This document shows positions 26,551-35,942 of a stretch of DNA of 64,000 bases, piece by piece; positions within the stretch are counted from its first letter, which is position 1, and every line of letters starts with the position of its first letter. The position numbers were made by a program, and so were the translations under genes. Where the stretch lies: NCBI GenBank assembly GCA_024682375.1, contig JAIKZI010000039.1:1-64000 (forward strand), read 5' to 3'. The notes under the pieces were generated by a model. The model was not told where the DNA came from and did no database searches. It saw nothing but the letters and a program-made list of their open reading frames with translations. This stretch comes from Lachnospiraceae bacterium (lineage in GTDB: Bacteria; Bacillota; Clostridia; Lachnospirales; Lachnospiraceae).

Positions 26551-27639
26551 ATGATCTGTCCTCAATGTAAAAAAGAAATTCCAGATGATAAACTTTTCTG
26601 CCCATATTGTGCTGCAGAAATTCGTTTTGTCCCTGATTACAATGTTTTCGAGGAAGACTATTTATCTTCTATGATTAGTGAGGAAACAAAAGAAAATAGG
26701 GAACAAAAAAAAGAAGACAAATCAAATAATAGAAAAAAAGCTTTAAGAATTATTCTTCCTATAGTTTTAGTTCTAATAGCAATTGTTAGTGGAATATTAA
26801 TGTATTTAAACTCTTATTCTTACTACTATAGCAGAGCGAATTCTTCTCTACAGATGCGGGATTACTATGACTCAATCAATTATAGTAAATATGCATTATC
26901 AAAGGATAAAACTACAGATGCTTATTTAGTTTTATCCAAGGCATATATAGGAAATGGAAATCAAAAGGATGCTATTAAAACCCTAAAGAAAGCACTTAAA
27001 CTTTCTCCAAGTAATGAAGATGCATATAAGCTTTTGATTGATATTTATTATAAAACTGAAGATTATACTTCGCTTACCAATCTAAAGGCTACTGCTAAAA
27101 CTAAAACGCTTTTAAAGCTTTTTGATAATATTGTAATTGGAAATGTAAAGTTTTCTGTAAAGGCTGGAGAGTACAGTGATTTCAAGATTTTGAAACTTAC
27201 AACTGATTCTGATTACGATATTTATTACACAGTAGATGGTACAACACCTGATAAATATGTTGGAATCAAATATGAAGAAGACAAGCCAATAGAACTTGAA
27301 AAGGGTAAGACAACCGTAAAAGCTTGTTGTATTAATGATAATGGTGTTTGTGGCAAGATTTATACAAAGAAATACGAGATAAACTTTGAAAAGCCTACAG
27401 ATCCAACTGTAAATCCAGAAAGTGGAAGATTCGTAGTACCAACACAGATTACAATTTCTGCAGATGCAGATTGTAGAATTTATTATACTTGGGATAGTAC
27501 TGATCCAACAATTGATTCTCCAGAGTATACTGGACCAATCAATGTAATAGAAGGAAACAATGTACTTTCAGTAATTGCAGTAGACAGCCATGGAATGACA
27601 TCTAATGTTATAAGACAGAATTATATTTTTGAACCATAG
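26551..27639 (+). CDS. Zinc-ribbon, TPR and chitobiase-C repeat membrane protein
   Basis: At 362 residues its domain order is: a four-cysteine zinc ribbon (CPQC at 3-6, CPYC at 17-20), a charged linker, one membrane helix (about 66-88), two to three TPR-like helices (about 95-180, NGNQKDAIKTLKKALKLSP), and two CHB_HEX_C-type beta domains with YYTVDGTTPD and YYTWDSTDPT. Zinc-ribbon proteins with one membrane helix are common in clostridia, with the ribbon inside and the repeats outside. The function is unknown; an envelope-sensing or scaffolding role is only inference. It sits between folD and phoH without its own promoter. Confidence 0.8.
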   Translation: MICPQCKKEIPDDKLFCPYCAAEIRFVPDYNVFEEDYLSSMISEETKENREQKKEDKSNNRKKALRIILPIVLVLIAIVSGILMYLNSYSYYYSRANSSLQMRDYYDSINYSKYALSKDKTTDAYLVLSKAYIGNGNQKDAIKTLKKALKLSPSNEDAYKLLIDIYYKTEDYTSLTNLKATAKTKTLLKLFDNIVIGNVKFSVKAGEYSDFKILKLTTDSDYDIYYTVDGTTPDKYVGIKYEEDKPIELEKGKTTVKACCINDNGVCGKIYTKKYEINFEKPTDPTVNPESGRFVVPTQITISADADCRIYYTWDSTDPTIDSPEYTGPINVIEGNNVLSVIAVDSHGMTSNVIRQNYIFEP

Positions 27640-27653
27640 TAGAGGTTTTATTA

Positions 27654-28649
27654 ATGGATAATGAGATCCTGATTGACATGTCTCCTGTACATGTCGGAAA
27701 TGTATTTGGTCAGTTTGATAAAAATGTTAGATTAATTGAAAAGGTTTTGAATGTAGACATTGTCCAGAGAGGTGATGGTATCAAAATCACTGGGAAAAAA
27801 GATGCTACAATCGAAGCTGAGAAAATAATTAATGAATTGTTGACTTTAAGCCAGAGAGGTAATGATATTACGGAACAGAATGTAGAATACGCTCTTTCTA
27901 TAAATAAAGATGCATTAAAGAATCATTCTCTTTTAAAAATTGATGATGATATAATCTGTAGAACTGTCAGCGGAAAACCAGTTAAGCCTAAAACTTTAGG
28001 TCAGAAAAAGTATGTAGATGCTATTAGAAATCACATGCTTGTATTCGGTAGCGGTCCAGCCGGAACCGGTAAGACTTATCTTGCAATAGCTATGGCGGTG
28101 ACTGCTTTTCAGAAAGAAGAAGTGGAGAAGATAATTTTAACCAGACCAGCTATTGAAGCCGGAGAAAAATTAGGATTCTTACCTGGAGATTTACAGAGCA
28201 AGATTGATCCATATCTTCGTCCTCTATATGATGCTCTTTATCAAATTATGGGACCTGAAAATTTCCAGAAAAATATGGAAAGAGAAAGAATAGAAGTTGC
28301 ACCTCTTGCATATATGAGAGGTAGAACACTAGAAAATGCTTTTATCATCTTAGATGAAGCTCAGAACACAACACCAGCACAGATGAAAATGTTTTTAACT
28401 CGTATTGGTTTCGGTTCTAAAGTTGTTGTAACAGGAGATAGAAGTCAGAAGGACTTAGCTCCTGGTGTTACATCGGGACTAGATGTAGCAGAGAAAGTAT
28501 TAAAGAAGATAAAGGATATTTCTTTTATCAAACTAGATGGAAAAGATGTTGTAAGACATCCTCTAGTACAAAAAATTGTAGAGGCTTACGAGGATTATGA
28601 AAAGAAACAAACCAAACCAAAGAGAGAATCAAAAACTAACAGAAAATAA
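27654..28649 (+). CDS. phoH: PhoH-like ATPase
   Basis: At 331 residues it has an N-terminal KH-like region (about 10-65) and a helicase-type ATPase domain with Walker A GPAGTGKTYLA (near 132), TRPAIEAGEKLGFLPGD, Walker B FIILDEAQNTT (near 228) and VVTGDRSQKD. The family is linked to RNA metabolism; a conserved neighbour is ybeY, found here one gene downstream. The intervening gene occupies the position of pgpH/yqfF in Bacillus. Its last 53 bases overlap the start of that gene in another frame. Confidence 0.93.
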   Translation: MDNEILIDMSPVHVGNVFGQFDKNVRLIEKVLNVDIVQRGDGIKITGKKDATIEAEKIINELLTLSQRGNDITEQNVEYALSINKDALKNHSLLKIDDDIICRTVSGKPVKPKTLGQKKYVDAIRNHMLVFGSGPAGTGKTYLAIAMAVTAFQKEEVEKIILTRPAIEAGEKLGFLPGDLQSKIDPYLRPLYDALYQIMGPENFQKNMERERIEVAPLAYMRGRTLENAFIILDEAQNTTPAQMKMFLTRIGFGSKVVVTGDRSQKDLAPGVTSGLDVAEKVLKKIKDISFIKLDGKDVVRHPLVQKIVEAYEDYEKKQTKPKRESKTNRK

Positions 28650-29841
28650 TATTTCCTTAACTAGAAATATTGTTTTTACTCTTATATTCGCACTTCAGTT
28701 TGTGACGATTTGTTATCTTTGTTCATATCTGAATTTCAATCTAGACGAAACTATGATTGTTGCCCTGGTTGATATAATGATGTATGGAATCAGTGTATAT
28801 ATTCTTATGTACGAAAGAAGAAATGGATATGAAATTTATCGTTCAACATCATATAAAAGATGGGCCTTATTTCAAATTTTACAATGGGCAATAGTTCTTG
28901 GTATCCTTTTTTCCAAAACCAATATTCCATTCTTTATAATTAATGGATTCTTATTAGTACCCGCCGGCGGTCCTCTTGCTGCTGTAGTAATGGAGACTTT
29001 AGATATCTTTTCAATCTATGCTTTAGGAGATTTCGGAGACGGATATTCTGTATATTTGATGCTTCAGGCAGTTTCAGGTATTACTTTTGCATATTTATTT
29101 AAAGAGAAGCTTAGAAGAAGAGAGAAGAATAGATCTCTAGTTTTGGCATTCTTTTCATATATTGGAATTCTCTTTTTATTAAGAGCTTACCTAGATACAC
29201 ATAAGCTTTCTTTAATACTTATGTTGTCAGTATTTATTGGAGATATAATTTTTACATTATTTGTTGATTTTATTTATCCATATATTATCAAATATTTAGG
29301 CTCTGAAAGAAATGCAGTATATAACGAGATAATGAAAAAAGATTATTCTCTTAGACGTGAGATAAAAGAGTTTTCTAAATTTGAGTATGATCACGCCTTA
29401 AAAGTATCCTATTTTGCAGGTAAAGCCGCATTTATAGTTGGATGCGATACTTTATGTACAAAGGCCGGTGGTCTGTATTACAGATTCCCTAAATTATACG
29501 ATAAAGGCGTGAATGAAAATGCCTTAAAAATCCTAGAAGATCACTGCTTCCCGATGGAAGTTTTGGATATAATATATGAATATGCAGGAGAACTTAGAAA
29601 ACCATCATCTCCTGAATCCGCTATTGTACATATGGTCGATGCGGTAATCACTAGAATAGAAATTCTAGATGAAGATACAATGAAGAGCTCATGGAACCAG
29701 GATATGGTTATTTATTCGATTCTTAATGATCTCTCCGGAAAAGGAATATATGATCAGTCAGGCCTTAGCTTGAATCAGTTTTTAAAGATTAGAGATTTTC
29801 TGGTTAATGAGAATCTCCTGATCAAAATTGAGGAGGATTAA
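28597..29841 (+). CDS. PgpH-like membrane protein with degenerate HD domain
   Basis: It lies between phoH and ybeY, where many Firmicutes carry pgpH (yqfF), a c-di-AMP phosphodiesterase. At 414 residues it is much shorter than PgpH (about 700): the large extracellular 7TMR-HDED part is gone, leaving 6-7 membrane segments (about 20-245) and a cytoplasmic HD-like region. In that region YDHALKVS aligns with YHHSVMVG, but the key YYHDIGK reads YYRFPKL (about 292-298), so both the H and D of the HD pair are lost; the later VHMVDAV keeps its aspartate. Hydrolysis is therefore unlikely, though sensing or binding may remain. The start at 28597 overlaps phoH by 53 bases and has CGAGGA close before it; a later start is possible. 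Confidence 0.75.
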   Translation: MKRNKPNQRENQKLTENNISLTRNIVFTLIFALQFVTICYLCSYLNFNLDETMIVALVDIMMYGISVYILMYERRNGYEIYRSTSYKRWALFQILQWAIVLGILFSKTNIPFFIINGFLLVPAGGPLAAVVMETLDIFSIYALGDFGDGYSVYLMLQAVSGITFAYLFKEKLRRREKNRSLVLAFFSYIGILFLLRAYLDTHKLSLILMLSVFIGDIIFTLFVDFIYPYIIKYLGSERNAVYNEIMKKDYSLRREIKEFSKFEYDHALKVSYFAGKAAFIVGCDTLCTKAGGLYYRFPKLYDKGVNENALKILEDHCFPMEVLDIIYEYAGELRKPSSPESAIVHMVDAVITRIEILDEDTMKSSWNQDMVIYSILNDLSGKGIYDQSGLSLNQFLKIRDFLVNENLLIKIEED

Positions 29842-29842
29842 T

Positions 29843-30364
29843 TTGACTTTACAATTTGTAAATGAAACAGATTTATCTCTTCCATTTGACTGCGAAGAGA
29901 TAGCGAATCGAGTAATAAATGCTTCGTTAGACTCAGAAGGATTTCCTTTTGAAGCTGAAGTAGGACTCACTTTAGTAGATAATGAGTCTATTCATGAACT
30001 AAATAAAGAATTCCGTGGAATCGACAGACCTACTGATGTTCTTTCGTTCCCTTTAATTGAGTATAGTAAACCTGGAGATTTTTCTGAAATTGAAAATAAT
30101 GAGGATAATTTTTCCCCGGAAACAGGTGAAGCGATGCTTGGAGATATTGTAATTTCTATCCCAAAAGTTAGAGAACAGGCAAAGGAGTACGGCCACAGCC
30201 TTCTACGTGAATTTTCTTTTCTGGTAGCCCATAGTATGTTACATTTAATGGGTTATGATCATATGGAAGATGATGAAAGAAAAGTGATGGAAAATAAACA
30301 AACTCTGATACTTGATAATTTAGGCATCAGCAGAACAAAGGAGGAAAATTATGAAGAAGAGTAG
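29843..30364 (+). CDS. ybeY: Endoribonuclease YbeY (rRNA maturation)
   Basis: This zinc-dependent RNase takes part in 16S rRNA 3' maturation and ribosome quality control. The metal site HSMLHLMGYDH keeps all three histidines of HxxxHxxxxxH (the usual HGxLHL has S for G here). NKEFRGIDRPTDVLSFP is the typical N-terminal block. An earlier in-frame TTG lies at 29828, but the TTG at 29843 has AGGAGG 7 bases upstream and is the better start (173 residues). The region between the two blocks is extended by an acidic insert (EIENNEDN). Confidence 0.93.
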   Translation: MTLQFVNETDLSLPFDCEEIANRVINASLDSEGFPFEAEVGLTLVDNESIHELNKEFRGIDRPTDVLSFPLIEYSKPGDFSEIENNEDNFSPETGEAMLGDIVISIPKVREQAKEYGHSLLREFSFLVAHSMLHLMGYDHMEDDERKVMENKQTLILDNLGISRTKEENYEEE

Positions 30365-31427
30365 ATTGTTTAAGGGTCTTTCTATTTTCTTGGTTCTTTG
30401 CATGTTTTTTTCTACTTCATTAACAGGATGTAAGAAGAAGACTACAAAGACAACATCTACAAAGACTAAAACAACAAAAACAGTAAAAAAGGGACCTAAG
30501 GATACAACATCAGTTCTTACAGGACTTAAGGTTACAAAGGCACAGAGAGATTCTCGTCCTTTCGCAATCATGGTAGAGAATACAAAGGATGCAATTCCTC
30601 AGTATGGACTTAACTCTGCATCAATTATTTATGAATGCCCAGTTGAAGGTGGAATTACACGTCTTATGCCAATTTTTGAGACGACAGAAGGTTTAGAGAA
30701 GATTGGTAATGTACGTTCATGCAGACCTTACTATGTATATATTGCAAATGAGTACGATGCTATTTATACTCATTTTGGACAGTCAGCTGAAGGACAGCAG
30801 GCACTAGACAGCGGTCTTGTAGATGAAATCAATGGACTTTCAAGTGTAGGTGGAAAGGTGTTCTATAGAACATCAGATAGAAAAGCTCCACACAATGCAT
30901 ACACATCTGATGCTGGATTAAAGGCTGGAGCTGAAAAGCTTGGTCTTGAAACAACATATAATGCCGATGAGCATAAGAAATTTACTTTTGCAAAAGAAGG
31001 TAAAGAAAATAAGCTTACTGATGGAGCACCTGCAAATAAAGTAAATCTTTATTTCTTTAACAATAAGCCATATTTTGAATATGATAGCCAAACAGGTCTA
31101 TATACAAGATATGAATTTGGTGCACCTCACATCGATAAAAACGATGGAAATACAATCACTGTAAAGAATATCATTCTTCAGAATGTTACATCTGAGAAAT
31201 ATAATCCAGAAAAGGGAACACTTAAACTCGGAGTAATCGGAAGTGGTTCAGGTAAATTTATTACAAATGGTAAAGTTATCGATATCACATGGAAGAGAGA
31301 TTCTGAAAAAGATATCACACATTACTATGATAAAAACGGTAAAGAAATCGTATTAAACCCAGGAAAGACATGGGTATCTCTTATTGAAGAGAATTATGCA
31401 GACAGCAACACATTTTCAGGAGAATAA
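30351..31427 (+). CDS. DUF3048 (YerB-like) lipoprotein
   Basis: At 358 residues it starts with a lipoprotein signal peptide: a basic start, a hydrophobic core and LTGC with the lipidated cysteine at 27. A Lys/Thr-rich linker (28-50) follows, then the two DUF3048 halves (SRPFAIMVENTKDAIPQYGL; NVRSCRPYYV; YFEYDSQTGLYTRYEFGAPH). It is anchored on the outer face of the membrane. Function is not established; YerB is its Bacillus relative. AAAGGAGGAAAATT gives a strong ribosome site inside the 3' end of ybeY, with which it overlaps by 14 bases. Confidence 0.88.
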   Translation: MKKSRLFKGLSIFLVLCMFFSTSLTGCKKKTTKTTSTKTKTTKTVKKGPKDTTSVLTGLKVTKAQRDSRPFAIMVENTKDAIPQYGLNSASIIYECPVEGGITRLMPIFETTEGLEKIGNVRSCRPYYVYIANEYDAIYTHFGQSAEGQQALDSGLVDEINGLSSVGGKVFYRTSDRKAPHNAYTSDAGLKAGAEKLGLETTYNADEHKKFTFAKEGKENKLTDGAPANKVNLYFFNNKPYFEYDSQTGLYTRYEFGAPHIDKNDGNTITVKNIILQNVTSEKYNPEKGTLKLGVIGSGSGKFITNGKVIDITWKRDSEKDITHYYDKNGKEIVLNPGKTWVSLIEENYADSNTFSGE

Positions 31428-31439
31428 TTTTTAAAGCTA

Positions 31440-33110
31440 ATGAGTTCAAACAAAGGTTTAGGGAACAAAATCTTAGCCCAAGGTATGATACTGGCTATAG
31501 CATCTATGCTGAGCCGTGTAATTGGACTAGTATATAGAGTTCCGCTCACTAATATTATTGGTGATACGGGTAATGATTATTATGGAACAGCTTTTACGAT
31601 TTATAATATCGTATTAATTGTTTCCTCTTATAGTTTGCCTATAGCCGTTTCAAAAATAGTATCAGCTAAAATGGCTGTAAATGAAGTTGAAAATGCAAGA
31701 CGTTCTTTGGTTGGAGCACTTCTTTTTGCTCTAACCACTGGAACGATTGGAATGCTTATAATCTGGTTTGGAGCAGATGCACTTGCAAACATGCTAAAGA
31801 CACCTTTAAGTGCACCTGCACTTAGAGTTTTAGCTCCTGTTATTTTGATAGTAGCACTAGTTGGCGTTATCCGAGGTTTTTTCCAGGGATTACATACAAT
31901 GGTTCCATCTGCTATTTCTCAGATTGTTGAACAGATTGTTAATGCTATAGTCAGCGTTGTAGCTGCGTATTATCTATTTAACTATGGACTTAAAGCCGGA
32001 GCACTAATAGGAAATAAAGATAAATATGCTGCTGCATATGGAGCTGCCGGTGGTACCTTGGGTACAGCTGCTGGAGCTGGAGTTGCCTTAATTTTTATGT
32101 TGTTTATTTTCTCCATCTATAAGGGAGTATTTAATAAAAAACTTCGTAGAAGTAGGGCAAAAAAAATGCCGGTGGATTCTTATAGTACCGTTTTTAGAAT
32201 TTTGATTTTTACAATCATCCCAATTCTTTTAAGTACTACAATTTATAACCTTTTCAGTTTTACTGAAATGTTTATTTTTAAGAATGTTACTAGATTACAG
32301 GGATATGATCCACATCAGATTTCTCTTTGGTGGGGAATTTATGCAGGTAAAATTTCTGTACTTACAAATATTCCTATAGCTATTGCATCAGCACTTTCAG
32401 CAAGTTTTATGCCAGCTATTTCAGCATCATTTAAGAAAGGTGATAAGGCAGAAGTAAGATCTCTAATAGTTTTGTCTACTAGATTTATCTCACTTTTAGC
32501 ATTCCCGTGTATGGTTGGATTCTTTGTGCTTGCACATCCATTCCTTCTCATGTTATTCCATGATAATAGTGCTGAAGCTGCAACAATACTTATGATAAAT
32601 TGCTTCTGTGTTCCATTTTATTGTCTATCAACTCTATCAAATGGATTACTTCAGGGTATCAATAAAATGATGGAACCGGTTAAGAATGCTGCAATTGCAC
32701 TTTTATGCCATGCTGTATTCTTACTATTTATATTGGAAGTATTCAACTCAAATATTTATGGTGGAATGGTAGCCGTAATTTTCTACGGTGTTCTTATGTG
32801 TATCTTTAATAGAGTTTCTCTATATAAATATACAAGAATCATTCCAGAATTTTATAAGACATACTTTTTACCATTAATAGCATCCATACTTATGGGAGTT
32901 TTTGTATTTATTTCTTATAAGCTAATTCATATAATCACAGCATCTAATCCAATTGCTACAATTATTTCAATTTTTGTAGGAATGATTACTTACTTTGCAC
33001 TTATTATAAAAGTTGGTGCTATAAATGAGAAAGAATTACAGAGAGTACCAAAGGGTGATTTAATAATTCGTTTGGCTTATAAAATGAGGTTATTTAAAGA
33101 AAGAGATTAA
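31440..33110 (+). CDS. MurJ/SpoVB-type polysaccharide or lipid II flippase
   Basis: At 556 residues with about 14 membrane segments, it is a member of the MOP (MATE-like) exporter superfamily with polysaccharide-synthesis domains. The N-terminus (GNKILAQGMILAIASMLSRVIGLVYRVP) and the block ISLWWGIYAGKISVLTNIP are typical of SpoVB/YtgP-like flippases. These move lipid-linked peptidoglycan or polysaccharide precursors across the membrane. Its neighbours (lipoprotein upstream, flavoproteins downstream) do not settle the substrate. The start ATG is 12 bases after the lipoprotein stop with only a weak ribosome site, suggesting coupled translation. Confidence 0.88.
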   Translation: MSSNKGLGNKILAQGMILAIASMLSRVIGLVYRVPLTNIIGDTGNDYYGTAFTIYNIVLIVSSYSLPIAVSKIVSAKMAVNEVENARRSLVGALLFALTTGTIGMLIIWFGADALANMLKTPLSAPALRVLAPVILIVALVGVIRGFFQGLHTMVPSAISQIVEQIVNAIVSVVAAYYLFNYGLKAGALIGNKDKYAAAYGAAGGTLGTAAGAGVALIFMLFIFSIYKGVFNKKLRRSRAKKMPVDSYSTVFRILIFTIIPILLSTTIYNLFSFTEMFIFKNVTRLQGYDPHQISLWWGIYAGKISVLTNIPIAIASALSASFMPAISASFKKGDKAEVRSLIVLSTRFISLLAFPCMVGFFVLAHPFLLMLFHDNSAEAATILMINCFCVPFYCLSTLSNGLLQGINKMMEPVKNAAIALLCHAVFLLFILEVFNSNIYGGMVAVIFYGVLMCIFNRVSLYKYTRIIPEFYKTYFLPLIASILMGVFVFISYKLIHIITASNPIATIISIFVGMITYFALIIKVGAINEKELQRVPKGDLIIRLAYKMRLFKERD

Positions 33111-33112
33111 TT

Positions 33113-34345
33113 TTGATTATTGATGTTTGTATAGTTGGAGGCGGCGCATCTGGACTTATGGCCGCTTCGTATCTTTCAAAACGCGGGCTTAGTGTTTGTC
33201 TTCTGGAAGGCTCAAAAGAACTTGGAAAGAAGCTAAGTCTTACGGGAAACGGAAGATGCAATATTACAAATAAAGACTTAAGATCATCCTGCTATAATAG
33301 CAGCGATGATTCTTTTGTTTCAAAAATATTTGAGGCAGTACCAAATGAAAGGTTACTGTCTATTATTCATGAATTTGGTGTTTCTACTAAATCAATCAAT
33401 GGATATTTTTATCCGATGTCTCTTTCAGCAAAATCAGTAGTAAATGCTTTGTCTGGAAAAAATAAAAACCTAAGCATTCTTTTTTCCTCAAAAGTACGTG
33501 AAATTGTAAAAGATGATTCTATCTTCAAACTTTATGGAGACAGAGAATCTAAAGAAAAAGATCGTCCTCTTTTATGTGAAGCCAAAAATGTAATTCTTAG
33601 CTGTGGTGGTTCATCTTTTCCGAAAACAGGAAGTGATGGAAGTGGATATAAGCTTTTGGAAAAAATGGGTCTCAAGGTAAATAGACCTCTTCCTGCTCTT
33701 AATTCTCTTTTTGTAAATGATTTTGACAGAAGTCTTTCTGGAGTAAGACAGGTTGGCAAAGTCAAATTATTTGTAGACGAAAATGAAGTAGATAATTCAT
33801 ACGGAGAAATTCAATTCACGAAGGAAGGATTATCTGGAATTTGTATATATCAGGTTTCTTCTAAAGCTTCAAAGGCTCTTGATAAAAATAAAAAAGTAGA
33901 AATTTGTTTAGATTATTTACCAGAAATGAATGAATCAGATGTAAAGGCAGAAATCTATTATAGATATAAGAATTTAGAAGGTAGTTCTAAGGACGTATTA
34001 AATACGCTATTTCCTGACAAGATGATAAATCATCTTCTTAATACCTGTAATATTGATGAAGAAAGAGAATCTTCTTCTATAACGGATAAAGAATTAAATT
34101 TGTTAGTTACTACTATCAAAAATGACAAATTTGATATAATAGGGATCGATGGATTTAAGACTTCTCAAACTACAACTGGAGGACTAGATTTATCAGAAGT
34201 AGATGATAATATGCAATCTAAGAAAATAAAGAACCTTTTTATAACTGGTGAACTTTTAGATTGTGATGGAATATGCGGCGGATACAATTTGTATTTAGCC
34301 TTTTCAAGTGCAATTATTGCTGCAGATAGGATTTTAAATAAATGA
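33113..34345 (+). CDS. HI0933-family flavoprotein (FAD-dependent oxidoreductase)
   Basis: At 410 residues it has an N-terminal FAD fold VGGGASGLMAASYLSKRG with ELGKKLSLTGNGRCN, which is diagnostic for the HI0933/YhiN family, and ends with the second FAD contact GELLDCDGICGGYNL. The start is the TTG at 33113, 2 bases after the preceding stop; no ATG is available before the FAD strand. Substrate and partner are unknown in the family. The next gene, another FAD protein, overlaps by 4 bases (ATGA), so the two flavoproteins are made together. Confidence 0.9.
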   Translation: MIIDVCIVGGGASGLMAASYLSKRGLSVCLLEGSKELGKKLSLTGNGRCNITNKDLRSSCYNSSDDSFVSKIFEAVPNERLLSIIHEFGVSTKSINGYFYPMSLSAKSVVNALSGKNKNLSILFSSKVREIVKDDSIFKLYGDRESKEKDRPLLCEAKNVILSCGGSSFPKTGSDGSGYKLLEKMGLKVNRPLPALNSLFVNDFDRSLSGVRQVGKVKLFVDENEVDNSYGEIQFTKEGLSGICIYQVSSKASKALDKNKKVEICLDYLPEMNESDVKAEIYYRYKNLEGSSKDVLNTLFPDKMINHLLNTCNIDEERESSSITDKELNLLVTTIKNDKFDIIGIDGFKTSQTTTGGLDLSEVDDNMQSKKIKNLFITGELLDCDGICGGYNLYLAFSSAIIAADRILNK

Positions 34346-35928
34346 TTCAGATTAACTCATTAAAACTTCATATAGAGAAATCTTCTTATAATGATATTGA
34401 AAAGAAAGTATGTAAAACACTAAAAATCAATAAAAATACGATTTCTAATATTGAAATTAAACGTAGATCGATTGATGCAAGAGAAAAGCCTATTCTTTAC
34501 TACGTTTATACAGTTTGCGTTTCTTTATGCGATTCTAAAATGGAAGATATAATCATAAAAAATGCAAAGAAGAATACTATAAAGAAATACAAACCTGTAG
34601 TATTTTCGATTCCTTCTCCAATCAATTTTAACAGGAAAAGACCTATTGTAATAGGAGCAGGTCCTGCTGGACTTTTTGCAGCTTTAGTTCTTGCAAAAGC
34701 AGGACTTTCACCAATAGTTTTTGAAAGAGGTAAGAAGGTTTCTGAAAGAGATAAAGATATAAATCTTTTTTGGGAAAGCAATAAATTAAATCTAAACAGC
34801 AATGTCTCTTTTGGAGAAGGCGGTGCAGGAACTTTTTCAGATGGAAAACTAAACACACAGGTAAATGATAAATTCGGCAGGAATACTTTTGTCCTAAAAA
34901 CCTTTGTAAAATGTGGTGCAAAAGAAGAGATTCTTTATGATGCAAAACCACATCTTGGAACTGATGAATTAAAGAAAATTATTACCAACCTGCGTTTACT
35001 TATTGAAGATAATGGTGGTGAATTCCATTTTTCTTCATGTGTCACAGATTTCAAATTTGAAAATGAGAAAATAAAAGCAGTACAGGTTAACAATGATACC
35101 TGGTATGAAAGCGATGATGTGATTCTTGCTATTGGACATAGTGCCAGAGATACAATAAGACGTCTCAATGCTTTAAAGGTTCCAATGCAGTCAAAGGATT
35201 TTGCTGTTGGTTTTCGAGTAGAACATCCTCAGAATTTTATTGACATATCTCAGTACGGAAGAGAAAGAGGAGAATTACCTGCTGCGCCTTATAAGCTAGC
35301 ATATAATTCTTCAAAATATAACAGAGGAATCTATTCATTTTGTATGTGTCCGGGCGGATATGTAGTTAATGCGTCTTCAGATCCTAATAGCCTTGTTGTA
35401 AATGGAATGAGCTACTCTGGTCGAGATGGAAGTAATGCGAATTCTGCAATCATTGTATCTGTAAATTCAAATGATTTTGGATCTACAGATACACTTTCTT
35501 CATTAGATTTTCAAGAAAAAATTGAAAAGAAGGCCTATGAAATTGGTAAAGGAAAGATTCCACAGCAGCTTTTTTCCGATTTTAAAGAAAACCGTATATC
35601 TAAAGGATATGGTTCATTTGAATCAACAACAAAGGGTGAAACTATATTTGCAAACCTTAGAGAAATTCTTTCAGATGACATTAATAACGCTTTTATCGAA
35701 GGTATGACTGCTTTTGATAGAAAGATAAAAGGCTTTGCAATGGATGATTGTATTTTATCTGGTATTGAGAGCAGAACCTCATCACCAGTTCGAATTAACC
35801 GTGATTTAGATGGTCAGTCAGAGATTAGAGGATTATATCCTTGTGGTGAAGGAGCTGGCTATGCAGGTGGTATCACATCTGCAGCTATGGACGGAATTAA
35901 GATGGCCGAAAAAGTTATAACTAATTAG
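34342..35928 (+). CDS. FAD-dependent dehydrogenase of the COG2509 type
   Basis: At 528 residues an N-terminal alpha/beta domain (1-90) precedes the FAD fold GAGPAGLFAALVLAKAG and the family block NVSFGEGGAGTFSDGKLNTQ. SARDTIRRL, FAVGFRVEHPQ and the C-terminal PCGEGAGYAGGITSAAMDGI complete the pattern. This family of large flavoproteins has no agreed substrate. It is paired with the HI0933-type gene by a 4-base overlap and is followed by mutS 14 bases on. Confidence 0.88.
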   Translation: MIQINSLKLHIEKSSYNDIEKKVCKTLKINKNTISNIEIKRRSIDAREKPILYYVYTVCVSLCDSKMEDIIIKNAKKNTIKKYKPVVFSIPSPINFNRKRPIVIGAGPAGLFAALVLAKAGLSPIVFERGKKVSERDKDINLFWESNKLNLNSNVSFGEGGAGTFSDGKLNTQVNDKFGRNTFVLKTFVKCGAKEEILYDAKPHLGTDELKKIITNLRLLIEDNGGEFHFSSCVTDFKFENEKIKAVQVNNDTWYESDDVILAIGHSARDTIRRLNALKVPMQSKDFAVGFRVEHPQNFIDISQYGRERGELPAAPYKLAYNSSKYNRGIYSFCMCPGGYVVNASSDPNSLVVNGMSYSGRDGSNANSAIIVSVNSNDFGSTDTLSSLDFQEKIEKKAYEIGKGKIPQQLFSDFKENRISKGYGSFESTTKGETIFANLREILSDDINNAFIEGMTAFDRKIKGFAMDDCILSGIESRTSSPVRINRDLDGQSEIRGLYPCGEGAGYAGGITSAAMDGIKMAEKVITN

Positions 35929-35942
35929 GAGTAAGATTTTAC

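Noticed and set aside
30430..30500. Frameshift-prone poly-Lys/Thr run in the DUF3048 lipoprotein
   Set aside because: The A-rich codons are in frame and form the flexible linker expected after a lipobox; the frame remains open and both DUF3048 halves are intact.
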